Source of the DNA: Eshraghiella crossota
GTDB taxonomy: Bacteria; Bacillota; Clostridia; Lachnospirales; Lachnospiraceae
NCBI RefSeq assembly: GCF_025148445.1
Contig: NZ_CP102270.1
Coordinates: 2,026,001 to 2,090,000, forward strand
Direction of reading: 5' to 3'
DNA: 64,000 bases
Under the pieces are notes generated by a model. That model did no database searches. It was not told where the DNA came from and saw only the letters and a program-made list of their open reading frames with translations. Positions within the stretch are counted from its first letter, which is position 1. Every line of letters begins with the position of its first letter. The position numbers and the translations under genes are program-made. Shown here in pieces: positions 19,964 through 29,144 of this stretch.

Positions 19964-20647
19964 ATGGCGTTTATTGAAGTAACTGACATCAGTAAGAAAT
20001 ACGGCAGAAAGCAGGTTCTTACCGATATTAATTTTACGGCGGAAAAAGGAGACTGTATCGGTATTGTGGGAGCAAACGGATGCGGTAAGTCCACGCTGCT
20101 CAAGATTCTGCAGGGCGGACTTAAGCCCAATGGCGGAACAATTACATACGATGGTAACAACCCCCTTGCCAATCACAGGTTTTTTCAGAAATATATAGGT
20201 TATGTTCCACAGGACAATCCACTTTTTGCAAACCTTACGGTAATGGATAACCTTAAATTATGGTACTGCGACAGCAGCCGTGACCTGAAGCAGGACATCG
20301 AATCTGGGATTATAAAAGATTTTAAAATTGATTCCTTCATTAAATCGAAGGTAGCAAATCTTTCCGGAGGCATGAAGAAAAGGCTCAGCATTGCCTGTGC
20401 TTTGGCCACTGATCCGCAGATACTGATTATGGATGAACCGGGAGCTTCCCTTGACATTATTGCCAAAAATGACATTGTAACCTATATGAAAAAATATATT
20501 GCAGGCGGCGGAACGATTATTATATCAAGTCATGAAGAATGTGAACTTTCTGTCTGTACTAAAATGTACCTTATGAAAGACGGAGTCCTTGAATCATTAA
20601 ACGGCAGTTGCTCCCTTTCTTCGATAATGGAAAGGATGGTTAAATGA
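19964..20647 (+). CDS. ABC transporter ATP-binding protein
   Basis: 227-residue nucleotide-binding subunit of an exporter. Walker A is GANGCGKST (near 39), the signature is LSGGMKKRL and Walker B is ILIMDEPG. The H-loop is in SSHEE. GGAGAATAGGAA precedes the ATG. The stop overlaps the start of the next gene by four bases (ATGA). The two following genes are its probable membrane partners. The substrate is unknown. Confidence 0.93.
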   Translation: MAFIEVTDISKKYGRKQVLTDINFTAEKGDCIGIVGANGCGKSTLLKILQGGLKPNGGTITYDGNNPLANHRFFQKYIGYVPQDNPLFANLTVMDNLKLWYCDSSRDLKQDIESGIIKDFKIDSFIKSKVANLSGGMKKRLSIACALATDPQILIMDEPGASLDIIAKNDIVTYMKKYIAGGGTIIISSHEECELSVCTKMYLMKDGVLESLNGSCSLSSIMERMVK

Positions 20648-21852
20648 AAAAGCATCTTTTATTCCTGTTATTCCAGCTTAAAGCTTCCCTGAGGGCATTG
20701 CCACGCATTCTTTTTTCAACGGTGATTCTTGCCTTGGTTGTTATCTCGGTAGGTTTCTGCGGCAGCAAAATAATGAGCACGGATGCAAAAAAAGTAAATG
20801 CCAACATAGAAATTGTTATCCCGCCTGATGATACAACCCTTCTTATGGCATTTCAGATATATACCAATATGGACAGTATTGCCTCAATAGCCACATGTCA
20901 TCTGTCAGAAAGTAAAGAAGCGGCTTTTGATGCTCTTGAAAAGGGCAGGGCTGCTGCCGTTGTTGTCATTCCGTCAGGTTTTATCGGCGGTATCCTTAAC
21001 GGCACCAATATTCCAGCCAATGTATATCTGCCCCCTAATGCCGGAATTGAATCCACAATTTTTACGTCTGTTGTTGATGCAGGGGTTAAATCCTTAGCTT
21101 ATGTCCAGTCAGCCATATATGCCGTAACGGACGTTGTACTTGCCCACAACATGGGCAATGACGTATTAACCGAAGCCGAGGACTACCTCAATGACGTTAA
21201 TATTGACCTCGCTCTTGTAAGGTCACGTTTTTACACCCCTGTTGTTATTACAAGCACAGGTGTAAGCACCATAAATTATTATTTTGCAACCGTTATCCTG
21301 CTGCTTGTCATCTTATCAGGATTGTCGATTGCGGGAATTTTCAACGAAAACTCAGAGGCGGTACTCCACTCTATGAAAATCAACGGTATTTCAAAAGGCT
21401 ATATAAGAACGAGCCAGTACATTGGCGTCGGAATTACTTTTTCACTGTTATTTTCCATAATTACAATTGCCGCCGCGACTGTTATTAATAAAGGACACTT
21501 TGTAGTTTCCCCTTCGGGGATTTTCGCATTTATAGCGGTAATATTCAGCGTGATGGCATTTATAATGTTTATATGTCTTTTATCCGACTGTGGGCTGATA
21601 AGCACCCTGCTTATATTCCTTATGGCGGTTGTAATGACCTACGCCTGCGGACGTATACTTCCGGCGGTATTCCTGCCTGAGAAAGTTGCGGCTATAGGTA
21701 ACTACCTGCCGTTAAAACATTGGTGCAATGTTTTTGAAACCATAGTGACCAACGGAAATAACTATTCATCAATGAAATATGTACTACTCTACGGCACAGT
21801 ATTTTTTGCCGGCTCCATCGGTCTTACATATTTAAGAAAGGGGGAGAGGTAA
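20644..21852 (+). CDS. ABC-2-type permease, subunit 1
   Basis: 402 residues. One N-terminal membrane segment (about 17-37), a long extracytoplasmic domain (about 40-210) and five or six membrane segments in the C-terminal half give the ABC-2 exporter topology (NatB/YhgE-like). It is translationally coupled to the ATPase gene. Together with the next gene it probably forms a heterodimeric channel for an unknown substrate, possibly a peptide, drug or lipid. Confidence 0.85.
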   Translation: MKKHLLFLLFQLKASLRALPRILFSTVILALVVISVGFCGSKIMSTDAKKVNANIEIVIPPDDTTLLMAFQIYTNMDSIASIATCHLSESKEAAFDALEKGRAAAVVVIPSGFIGGILNGTNIPANVYLPPNAGIESTIFTSVVDAGVKSLAYVQSAIYAVTDVVLAHNMGNDVLTEAEDYLNDVNIDLALVRSRFYTPVVITSTGVSTINYYFATVILLLVILSGLSIAGIFNENSEAVLHSMKINGISKGYIRTSQYIGVGITFSLLFSIITIAAATVINKGHFVVSPSGIFAFIAVIFSVMAFIMFICLLSDCGLISTLLIFLMAVVMTYACGRILPAVFLPEKVAAIGNYLPLKHWCNVFETIVTNGNNYSSMKYVLLYGTVFFAGSIGLTYLRKGER

Positions 21853-21857
21853 GCGCT

Positions 21858-22922
21858 ATGAAAAAATTTTTTACATGGTTACATATTCTTGTAAAAAGAC
21901 AGTTTAAAAATCCTTTTCTCATAGTCATGCTTGTGCTTATACCCGTAACGGCATTTATTATTTCCCTTGTTCCTGAAAAGGAAAAAGAAAGCGGATATAT
22001 TGCAGGGCTTTATGTTGAAGGGACTTCTGAAGATGACTTTGCCGGCGAAATCGTCGATAATCTTGTAGCGGGACACGATTCGATCCGTTTTGTACGTTTT
22101 GATGATTTGGAATCAATGCGTAAAAGCGTTACTGCGGAGGATATAATCTGTGGTTATGTCATACCTGCGGATATTAAATATAAACTTTCTTCTGAGGAGG
22201 ATGCCAAGGGATGTATTACTTCATATATCCTGCCTGCTTCTTCTCTCCAGCCTGCAATTAATGAGTTGGTATATGCCGAGTTGATAAGGCTGTATGGCTA
22301 TTACCTTATGGATAACTATATGAGCACCTCCGATATTTTTCCTAAAGGTGACTACACCTCCGAAGCTTTTAAATATTATGAAAAATATCTGGCAAGTGAT
22401 GAAACAATCCATATTATATATGAAGAATACGGAACAGGCAGAAAAATAGAATCCGATATTAAAAATGCTTCTTTTACTTTCCCTGTAAGAGGTATTCTTT
22501 CAATTCTTGTATTTCTTTCGGGAATGTACGGATGTGTACTGTTCCTAAAAGATAATGAGAACGGTATTTTTCAGACTATAACCGGAAATATGCGTACAAT
22601 GGTGCGTTTTATGTATATTATGATACCAACGGTATTATTCGGTATCTGCGAAGTGCTGACGATTTTTATTTCAGGAAATGCTGCTGCCCCGGGAAAAGAA
22701 TTATGTGGAATGTTAATCTACATTATATTGATTACAGTCTTTTGTTTTATTCTTATCAGCGTAGTAAGAAAAAGCAAAATACTAAGTGCCTGTATTCCTG
22801 TAATATTGCTTTGCTCCCTTGTATTCTGCCCGGTATTCATTAATGCGGATATATACATCCCTGCCATAAAATATGTGCAGAAGCTTTTTATGCCGTACTA
22901 CTATTTGAAATTCTTTATGTAA
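21858..22922 (+). CDS. ABC-2-type permease, subunit 2
   Basis: 354 residues with the same layout as the preceding permease: one N-terminal membrane helix, an extracytoplasmic region of about 170 residues and five C-terminal membrane helices. The ribosome site GGGGGAGAGG overlaps the end of the previous gene, and the gap is 5 bp. The substrate is unknown. Confidence 0.85.
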   Translation: MKKFFTWLHILVKRQFKNPFLIVMLVLIPVTAFIISLVPEKEKESGYIAGLYVEGTSEDDFAGEIVDNLVAGHDSIRFVRFDDLESMRKSVTAEDIICGYVIPADIKYKLSSEEDAKGCITSYILPASSLQPAINELVYAELIRLYGYYLMDNYMSTSDIFPKGDYTSEAFKYYEKYLASDETIHIIYEEYGTGRKIESDIKNASFTFPVRGILSILVFLSGMYGCVLFLKDNENGIFQTITGNMRTMVRFMYIMIPTVLFGICEVLTIFISGNAAAPGKELCGMLIYIILITVFCFILISVVRKSKILSACIPVILLCSLVFCPVFINADIYIPAIKYVQKLFMPYYYLKFFM

Positions 22923-22927
22923 AAAAA

Positions 22928-22977
22928 TATAGCTGTAAAAGATATTACACCGGTAAGTGTTACCTTTTACAGCTATT
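22928..22977. terminator. Bidirectional terminator between convergent operons
   Basis: Arms ATAGCTGTAAAAG and CTTTTACAGCTAT enclose a loop of about 22 nt. The minus-strand side ends in TATATTTTTTT, so it serves the DUF3793 operon best, and the plus side may stop the ABC operon. Confidence 0.75.
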
Positions 22978-23000
22978 TCTCTATGAAACATAAATATGTT

Positions 23001-23552
23001 TTACACTGTCATTTTCGATATTTCCATCCCATTGTTGAAGAATCTCATATACGCTTCTGTGCATCGTTTCATCTTGCAGAAAAAGTGCATCTTTTCTTCC
23101 GGATTACAATATACCTTCCATGCTCCGCATTTTACGCAGTTTTCTCCTTTGTTCTCGATGAAGCCTTTTACATCTTCAACCGGATATCCAAGAAAAAGTC
23201 CTATTTCGTGAGGAAAGGTTTTGCTGCTGTTAATTCTTATCCTGAGATTTCTGATACATAAGCCCATCTGTGGGTTCTCATAACCATACTTTTTCAATAA
23301 ATTATTATTATTTTCACTTTCAAGCATCTCTATAAGCATCCTACACCTGAATACATATATAAGAACAGCTTCTTCTTCCCATTTCAGAGGAACGATATAT
23401 ATTCCTTTTACGTTAAGCTTATAATTTACATCCCTGATATCTTTGATTCCCTGTTCTTTTTTGCAATAATAACGGAACAGACTTCCGCATTTCATACCCG
23501 CCAGTGTGGGTGCACAGTAAGATATTATTTCTTTTTCAAGATTACGGTTCAA
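23001..23552 (-). CDS. DUF3793 family protein
   Basis: 183 residues. The C-terminal block EIGLFLGYPVEDVKGFIENK and the following CGAWKVYCNPEE match what I know of DUF3793, a clostridial family usually found next to flavodoxins or iron-uptake genes. The N-terminal block CAPTLAGMKCGSLFRY is also typical. The two cysteine regions could bind a metal or a cofactor. The function is unknown. It is the second gene after flavodoxin, with a 23-bp gap. Confidence 0.85.
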   Translation of the reverse strand: MNRNLEKEIISYCAPTLAGMKCGSLFRYYCKKEQGIKDIRDVNYKLNVKGIYIVPLKWEEEAVLIYVFRCRMLIEMLESENNNNLLKKYGYENPQMGLCIRNLRIRINSSKTFPHEIGLFLGYPVEDVKGFIENKGENCVKCGAWKVYCNPEEKMHFFCKMKRCTEAYMRFFNNGMEISKMTV

Positions 23553-23575
23553 AACGTTGCTCCCTTAAATTTCTT

Positions 23576-24007
23576 TTATTCTGCTGCAATCTGTTTTCCG
23601 AGATTTTCACATTCAGAAATCATTGCATCATCAGGTGTTTCATGACAGATTAAACCGGCACCGTTTATGATTGCCGCACCGCATCCGCTCATTCTTTCTT
23701 CCCAGTCTCTCATCCACTGTCCGTCGCCCCATCCGTATGAACCGAAAAGAGCAATCTTTTTGCCTGCCGCAATTCCTTCTACTTCGCTTACAAATGGTTC
23801 CATCTCTCCTTCTTCAAGTACCTCAGCTCCCATTGCAGGACATCCGAGAGCGAATACTTTTGCATCCTGTAATTCTGAAACAGATGCTTCGGATACATAC
23901 TGTACTACAGCTTCTTTTCCCGAATCATTAATTCCTTTTGCTATTGCTTCTGCCATTGCCTGTGTATTTCCTGACATTGACCAATAAATTACATAAATCT
24001 TTTCCAT
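23576..24007 (-). CDS. Flavodoxin
   Basis: 143-residue FMN-binding electron carrier. The phosphate-binding loop WSMSGNTQAMA lies at residues 9-19, and the flavin-contacting loops SYGWGDGQWM and ALGCPAMG are present. The ribosome site is AGGAGATAG. It is the first gene of a two-gene operon with DUF3793. A promoter with a palindrome just downstream suggests regulated expression, possibly by iron or redox state. Confidence 0.95.
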   Translation of the reverse strand: MEKIYVIYWSMSGNTQAMAEAIAKGINDSGKEAVVQYVSEASVSELQDAKVFALGCPAMGAEVLEEGEMEPFVSEVEGIAAGKKIALFGSYGWGDGQWMRDWEERMSGCGAAIINGAGLICHETPDDAMISECENLGKQIAAE

Positions 24008-24036
24008 AGTTCTATCTCCTGACTTTTCGCATTTTG

Positions 24037-24088
24037 GTTAGTTGTGACTAACTGTTTGAAGAATATCATATAAAAAGATTTATTTCAA
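24037..24088 (-). promoter_or_regulatory. Promoter and palindromic operator of the flavodoxin operon
   Basis: -35 TTGAAA (24083-24088), 17-bp spacer and -10 TATTCT (24060-24065). Directly downstream is the perfect palindrome GTTAGT-CACA-ACTAAC (24037-24052), placed where a bound repressor would block initiation. Confidence 0.65.
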
Positions 24089-24133
24089 TTCTCGCAGACG
24101 CATAATTTTTATCAATAATATCTCTAATCATTA

Positions 24134-24194
24134 AACAGCGCCGGTTATTATCATATAACCGGCGCTGTTTGTCAAAAAGGCTGCTGCCTTTTTA
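24134..24194 (-). terminator. Two hairpins after the SASP gene
   Basis: The first hairpin on the minus strand is AAAAAGGC-AGCA-GCCTTTTT (24175-24194). A strong 15-bp GC-rich stem, ACAGCGCCGGTTAT / ATAACCGGCGCTGT, comes second (24134-24170). Either could end transcription of the upstream gene. Confidence 0.7.
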
Positions 24195-24206
24195 TATTAC
24201 CAGAGA

Positions 24207-24410
24207 TTACTTCTCTGACATCTGCTCTTCCTGTTTCTTAATCATTTTACGAACCATTTCTCCACCTACGGAACCGGCTTCTTTTGAAGTTAAATCTCCG
24301 TTATAGCCTTCCTTAAGGTCAACACCTAATTCGTTTGCTACTTCCATTTTAAACTTGTCCATGGCACCCTTAGCCGATGGAACTGTCATTCTGCTACTTG
24401 ACTTATTCAT
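24207..24410 (-). CDS. Alpha/beta-type small acid-soluble spore protein
   Basis: 67-residue DNA-binding protein that coats and protects spore DNA. The family signature is clear: KMEVANELGV, with the germination protease site in KMEVANE, followed by GDLTSKEAGSVGGEMVRKMI. The ribosome site GCGGAGG lies just upstream. Its presence shows that the organism can form spores, or descends from one that could. It is expected to be sigma-G dependent, but I cannot pick out a convincing promoter. Confidence 0.96.
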   Translation of the reverse strand: MNKSSSRMTVPSAKGAMDKFKMEVANELGVDLKEGYNGDLTSKEAGSVGGEMVRKMIKKQEEQMSEK

Positions 24411-24495
24411 GTCATGTTACCTCCGCAAAATATAATAATCTATACAACAGTTGTTTTCTGTTGTGGTATTATTATGTACAAAGGCAATGAGAATA

Positions 24496-25044
24496 TTATA
24501 CCAGATATTGGATTGCGTTACCGATTCTTACTGCCGTTTCGTTGCCGTCAAGAATCTCTAAAAGTTTAAGTCCCAGGTCAATGGTTTTGCCCATTCCTCT
24601 TGCAGTTATGATTTTGCCGTCAACAACTACTCCGTCACCTCTGTAATCAGCGCCGATAAGTTCTGACTCAAATCCCGGAAAACAGGTTGCTTTTTTTCCT
24701 TTTAAAAGACCATAGTGTCCGAGAATACTTGGAGCCGCACATATTGCTGCAATGTATTTGTCACGGTCATAATAATCCAGAATTACTTTTTTCAGTCCTT
24801 CGTGGGCAAGGAGATTTTTGGTGCCGTTTCCTCCGCCCGGCAGAAAAATCATATCTCCGTCCGTATAGTCTGATTCATCAAACATAATATCCGCTTTCAC
24901 TTCTATGTTATGTGATGTCATTACACTTTTTGAAGTTCCTACGGAAACAGTTACTACGTCAAGCTTGGCTCTTCTTAAAATATCAATTACTCCAAGTGCC
25001 TCAACTGTCTCAAATCCGTCTGCAAGATACGCATAAATTTTCAT
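24496..25044 (-). CDS. DJ-1/PfpI family protein
   Basis: 182 residues with the DJ-1 fold. The nucleophile-elbow cysteine is in AAICAAPSILG (near 99), the conserved glutamate in ADGFETVEA (near 12), and the FLPGG motif is present. Members act as glyoxalases, deglycases or stress chaperones, and the exact activity cannot be told here. Single gene, divergent from the CYTH gene. Confidence 0.93.
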   Translation of the reverse strand: MKIYAYLADGFETVEALGVIDILRRAKLDVVTVSVGTSKSVMTSHNIEVKADIMFDESDYTDGDMIFLPGGGNGTKNLLAHEGLKKVILDYYDRDKYIAAICAAPSILGHYGLLKGKKATCFPGFESELIGADYRGDGVVVDGKIITARGMGKTIDLGLKLLEILDGNETAVRIGNAIQYLV

Positions 25045-25116
25045 ATTTATATTTATCCTTCCTATGGTTATTTTATCTATATTATGGTATTTTAATACTT
25101 ATGGGAGGTATCTTCA

Positions 25117-25563
25117 ATGGAAATCGAAAGAAAATTTTTAATAAAAAAATTACCTGATAATCTTACTTCATATAAAGCGAGAAAAATTGAGCAGGCATAT
25201 CTTTGCACCGACCCTGTTGTCAGGGTGCGCCGCGATAATGATGACTACTACCTGACATATAAGTCAAAGGGCATGATAGTCCGTGAGGAGTACAATCTTC
25301 CTCTCACTAAAGAAGCCTATGGACATCTTCTTGCCAAGGCCGATGGTAATATCATAACCAAAACCCGTTATGAAATTCCCGAAAAAGATAATCTTACCAT
25401 TGAGCTTGATGTTTTTGAGGGAAAATTCGACGGACTTCTACTTGCTGAAGTTGAGTTTGCTTCCGAAGAAGAAGCTCTCGGTTATATTCCGCCTGAATGG
25501 TTCGGAGAGGATGTGAGTAACAGTACAAAATACCACAACAGCACACTCAGCAGGTTACCTTAA
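25117..25563 (+). CDS. CYTH domain protein (triphosphate tunnel family)
   Basis: 148 residues. The defining ExExK motif is in MEIERKF at the N-terminus. Alternating basic and acidic strands follow (VRVRRDNDDYYLTYKSKG, TKTRYEI, IELDVFEGKFDGLLLAEVEF). Members hydrolyse inorganic triphosphate or other triphosphates. The ribosome site is GGGAGG. The gene ends one base before the convergent PP-loop gene. Confidence 0.93.
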   Translation: MEIERKFLIKKLPDNLTSYKARKIEQAYLCTDPVVRVRRDNDDYYLTYKSKGMIVREEYNLPLTKEAYGHLLAKADGNIITKTRYEIPEKDNLTIELDVFEGKFDGLLLAEVEFASEEEALGYIPPEWFGEDVSNSTKYHNSTLSRLP

Positions 25564-25564
25564 C

Positions 25565-26767
25565 CTACATATCATCAAGTATGCTGTGTGTAACTCCGTC
25601 AATTTTATAACTAAGCACATGTTCAAGGTCTATGCCTGACATGCTTCCGAATATATTGGCGGGAACGGCAGGGTTTTCATTTGTTAAATCACGAATTAAT
25701 TTCTTGATTCTAAGGCGTATTGTATCCTCTCCGCCGTCTTTTGTATTAAGTCTGCATGCACATTTAACAAAATTCAGATTATTCCTGTTTTTCCATAAAT
25801 TAATATCATCTTCTCTTATAAGATACATGGGTCTTATAAGCTTCATATCTTCAATGTTATCGCTTTTGATAACCGGAAGCATTGTTCTTGCCTGCGCACC
25901 GTATAGCATACTCATGAGAGTGGTTTCTATCACGTCATCGTAATGATGTCCAAGGGCTATTTTATTGCAGCCAAGCTCTTTTGCCTTTCTGTAAAGATGT
26001 CCTCTTCTCATTCTTGAGCAGAAAAAGCATGGATTTTTGCCTATTTCATCCACATCATCAAATACATTTGTATTAAAATACGAGACCGGAATATCAAAAA
26101 GCAGATTATTGAACTCCATCTGCTTCATATCTCTTTCCATATATCCCGGATTCATCATTATGTACTCCGGCGAAAAATCGTACAGCCTGTAATCCTTTGC
26201 CATTTTAAGCATCCTTGCTAAAAGCATTGAATCCTTTCCCCCGGAAATACATACCGCGATTCTGTCGCCGTCTTTTATAAGCTTATATTTTTCTATCGCT
26301 TCCACAAAGGGATTCCATAAAGTTCTTTTAAATTCTCCCGTTATACTGCGTTCGATATAGTACAGGTCTTTTTCATAGGCGTGCCAGCGGTGTCCGTAAA
26401 GTTCACATTCTCCTGCCTTTGTGAAGCCAAGTTTTGCATAGGAATTTACAGCCCTCAGATTATCCGGACTTACAAGGTAATGTACTGCTTTATAACCTCT
26501 GTTTTTTAATACAGTCATCGCCTTAAGTATCATTTTTGCAGCAATTCCCTGATTTCTGTAACTGTCTTTTACAACGAGTCTTGCAAGTTCCCTTGCTTTA
26601 TTCCTGTACTTTTTATTCCACAGTTCGAGATTATCCACCACATCATCACTGTCAAAGGAAATTGCCGCTATAATTGTGCCATTATCCTCAAGGCAGAGCA
26701 GGCTTTCCGTCTCTATGTCCTTTTTGCAGATACCGGTGTCAGGTAACTGTCGTCCCATGTACACCAT
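25565..26767 (-). CDS. GNAT acetyltransferase fused to TtcA-like PP-loop ATPase (N-terminus frameshifted)
   Basis: The 400-codon frame holds most of an N-terminal GNAT domain (acetyl-CoA loop VVKDSYRNQGIAAKMI, about 80-95) and a C-terminal N-type ATP pyrophosphatase. The PP-loop is ISGGKDS (near 175), followed by CFFC and GHHYDDVIETTLMSMLYG, as in TtcA-type tRNA thiolases. The proper GNAT start lies in another frame, at ATG 26841. That reading frame joins this one if a -1 shift, or a restored A, occurs at the A5 run (T5 on the plus strand, 26721-26725). The start at 26767 would cut off the first GNAT strand and helix, so I regard it as an artefact of the shift. Confidence 0.85.
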   Translation of the reverse strand: MVYMGRQLPDTGICKKDIETESLLCLEDNGTIIAAISFDSDDVVDNLELWNKKYRNKARELARLVVKDSYRNQGIAAKMILKAMTVLKNRGYKAVHYLVSPDNLRAVNSYAKLGFTKAGECELYGHRWHAYEKDLYYIERSITGEFKRTLWNPFVEAIEKYKLIKDGDRIAVCISGGKDSMLLARMLKMAKDYRLYDFSPEYIMMNPGYMERDMKQMEFNNLLFDIPVSYFNTNVFDDVDEIGKNPCFFCSRMRRGHLYRKAKELGCNKIALGHHYDDVIETTLMSMLYGAQARTMLPVIKSDNIEDMKLIRPMYLIREDDINLWKNRNNLNFVKCACRLNTKDGGEDTIRLRIKKLIRDLTNENPAVPANIFGSMSGIDLEHVLSYKIDGVTHSILDDM

Positions 26768-26841
26768 TCATTTAACGAGGCTTCTTTGTAAAGTCCCATG
26801 ATTTCGTCTAAATCTTTAATTTCGGCATATCTGTATATCAT
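26713..26841 (-). pseudogene. N-terminal piece of the GNAT/PP-loop gene, out of frame
   Basis: Reads MIYRYAEIKDLDEIMGLY, a typical GNAT first strand and helix, then EASLNEWCTWDDSYLTP, and stops at 26713. Its ATG overlaps the stop of the upstream HD-GYP gene by four bases (ATGA), which supports it as the true start of the gene at 25565. The frame breaks at or just after the A5 run. Sequencing error, a real mutation or programmed -1 frameshifting are all possible. Confidence 0.75.
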
Positions 26842-29114
26842 AATATTTTTTCCATCTCTCCCTGCACCGCACTCTTGGTATATCCTCGTCTGTAGCAGAA
26901 TGTATGTGTGTGCCAGTTATCTCCTTCAGGTATTGTTATCCTGGCAAATCCTTCATCTGCTGCCATTTTTTCTATTTCGTCCAGAAATTTTGAACCGTTT
27001 TCGGACCTTCGGAGTTCTTTTTTTATAAATAATTCAACAACATCCAGAGTATCGTCTTTTTCCCTTAAAACAACACTTCCTATAATTTCATTATTTCCGT
27101 TTGTAAAAATATACAGATTATTCTCACATGCGCAGGCTATTTTATGCTGTTCCTCTACTGTTCTGCCTGTTATGGCTGCTACGCCGGCTTCATCTGAATA
27201 TACATATTTTCTTATGAATGTTTCGTCTTTTTTGCTGTATTTTACGACCGGCTTTACCATATTGTAATATATATCATAGTACACATGCTGTCTTTCAATC
27301 TCTGTAAGTCTTTCAATCTCTTTTTTAAGTTTTTCGTTACCTGAAATAAAATCCACAAGCCTGTCCGAATATTTCGTTCCTTTGTCAATTTCAAATTCGG
27401 CTAACACATCCTTAAATTTCTTCGTCCTTGCATAATTTCTTCCAAGTCCATCTGTGACTGCGTCAATGCAGTCGCACAATTTTATAATATCGATAAAAAT
27501 ACGGTATTCCGACTTCGTATTGTCAAATTCTTGCGGATATCCGCCTTTTCCATTGTAATCCTTATGATGTCCAAGAACCACGTCATTATATTCTGCCAGT
27601 GCCGGTATATACTTAATCATCTCGCTTCCCCGACTGGCGTGTTTCTTAACAATATCAAATTCAAGATCACAAATCTTTCTGAACTGCAGATTTACCACGT
27701 CAGTACACATAATTTTGCCTATATCATGTATCAGTCCTGCGTTCTGTGCATAGTGCATAATTCTGTCCCTGTTCACATTGACACCCGATTCGGAAGTTAT
27801 CCCAAATGTTCCCACAAACATGGACGGAGCTTCATCAAGGATGTAACCTGTTATAAGGCTTGCCAGCCTGCTTACCATATTCTCATGTATAAGGGTAACT
27901 ATCTGCCTGTTCATAAATATTTTTTCAAAGAGATTAATTACAGTTTCTTCATCTTTTGTATATCTAAAAATCTTTTTAATATTATTTTCGATAAGGTAAT
28001 CGATTATGTAATTACGGGTAAGTACAGGAAATTCACTGTAATATGTCATTAGTTCATCAATATAATCATTCTTTCTGAATATATTAATCATTTCAGGAAT
28101 AAGTGCATCTATATATGTAAATGACCTGTTCATATAACTTACGTCATTTACATCATATTCCTCATCACTGACCTCATCATCATATAACTGCAGAAAATTC
28201 TTAGTGTAATATGTAAACTTCTGCTGCAGTACCTTCTCATATTCATACTTTTTGCATATCTGTATATTATATTCACCCCTTGTAATTGCACCGGACATAT
28301 GACGGAGCTTATAATAGACAACAAAAATCCTGTTATCCACACCATAAAAACTGCCTGTTCTGTCCGCCTGTACACAAAACTCCTGTTCTATTATATTCTT
28401 GAACCACTGTTCGGGATCAGTACCTTTTACTATATATTTCTCAACATACATACACACAAGCATATTAAACATGCCTTTTATGCCCTGTTTTTTCTTATCT
28501 GTCACAAAATTAACAAGGGGATGTTCCACCCATATATCCAAAGCTGTCTTATAATACTCAATAACTGTCCGTGCTCCTGCGTTTTTGTCACATACCGCTG
28601 CTACAAGCCTGTAATAATATGATGCCATTATCCTGAACTGTCTGTAATCCTCCTTACACACAGATACGTCCGGGTAAAGTTCCAATGCCCTTCTGAAATA
28701 CTCACAGGCTTTCTCATATTCATTGACTTCCATTAAAGTCATGCCCATAAAATAGTAACAGTCAAAAAGTCTGTAAAGCGGCTCATGGTTCTTATAATAC
28801 CCTATAAGAAGATTAAGTGCCGATGCCGTTACATTGTAATCCCTATATCCTTCAGAAATAAAAAAATCCACATGTGTTATCATCATATCAGCAACTTCCG
28901 GCGTAAGATTTTCTTCTTTCAGGCTTAGGAAATCTCTCACATGCTTATTATTTTCATCATAGATGTACCTTATCATCTCTGATTTGCTATTTAGGGCATC
29001 TGACCACTTTTCAAAAGAATAGGAGCATTTCAATAATTTTCTCTCAATTGATTGTATGTCGCTCAGCCCTTTTTTATAAAAATTATAAAATTTCTCAATT
29101 GTCTTTGTATCCAT
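26838..29114 (-). CDS. TPR / HD-GYP phosphodiesterase / GNAT fusion protein
   Basis: 758 residues without membrane segments. An N-terminal helical region has a TPR-like unit (FMGMTLMEVNEYEKACEYFRRALELYP written in parts, about 125-155). An HD-GYP domain has HDIGK near 463 and HHKDYNGKGGYP near 520, the motifs of c-di-GMP phosphodiesterases. A C-terminal GNAT-like domain (about 640-758) ends in NWHTHTFCYRRGYTK. It likely breaks down c-di-GMP in response to a signal sensed by the other domains. It is coupled by ATGA to the GNAT/PP-loop gene. The window also has a c-di-GMP riboswitch at 19.3 kb. Confidence 0.88.
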   Translation of the reverse strand: MDTKTIEKFYNFYKKGLSDIQSIERKLLKCSYSFEKWSDALNSKSEMIRYIYDENNKHVRDFLSLKEENLTPEVADMMITHVDFFISEGYRDYNVTASALNLLIGYYKNHEPLYRLFDCYYFMGMTLMEVNEYEKACEYFRRALELYPDVSVCKEDYRQFRIMASYYYRLVAAVCDKNAGARTVIEYYKTALDIWVEHPLVNFVTDKKKQGIKGMFNMLVCMYVEKYIVKGTDPEQWFKNIIEQEFCVQADRTGSFYGVDNRIFVVYYKLRHMSGAITRGEYNIQICKKYEYEKVLQQKFTYYTKNFLQLYDDEVSDEEYDVNDVSYMNRSFTYIDALIPEMINIFRKNDYIDELMTYYSEFPVLTRNYIIDYLIENNIKKIFRYTKDEETVINLFEKIFMNRQIVTLIHENMVSRLASLITGYILDEAPSMFVGTFGITSESGVNVNRDRIMHYAQNAGLIHDIGKIMCTDVVNLQFRKICDLEFDIVKKHASRGSEMIKYIPALAEYNDVVLGHHKDYNGKGGYPQEFDNTKSEYRIFIDIIKLCDCIDAVTDGLGRNYARTKKFKDVLAEFEIDKGTKYSDRLVDFISGNEKLKKEIERLTEIERQHVYYDIYYNMVKPVVKYSKKDETFIRKYVYSDEAGVAAITGRTVEEQHKIACACENNLYIFTNGNNEIIGSVVLREKDDTLDVVELFIKKELRRSENGSKFLDEIEKMAADEGFARITIPEGDNWHTHTFCYRRGYTKSAVQGEMEKIL

Positions 29115-29144
29115 TTGTTTCCTCTTTAAACACGCATATATTTA

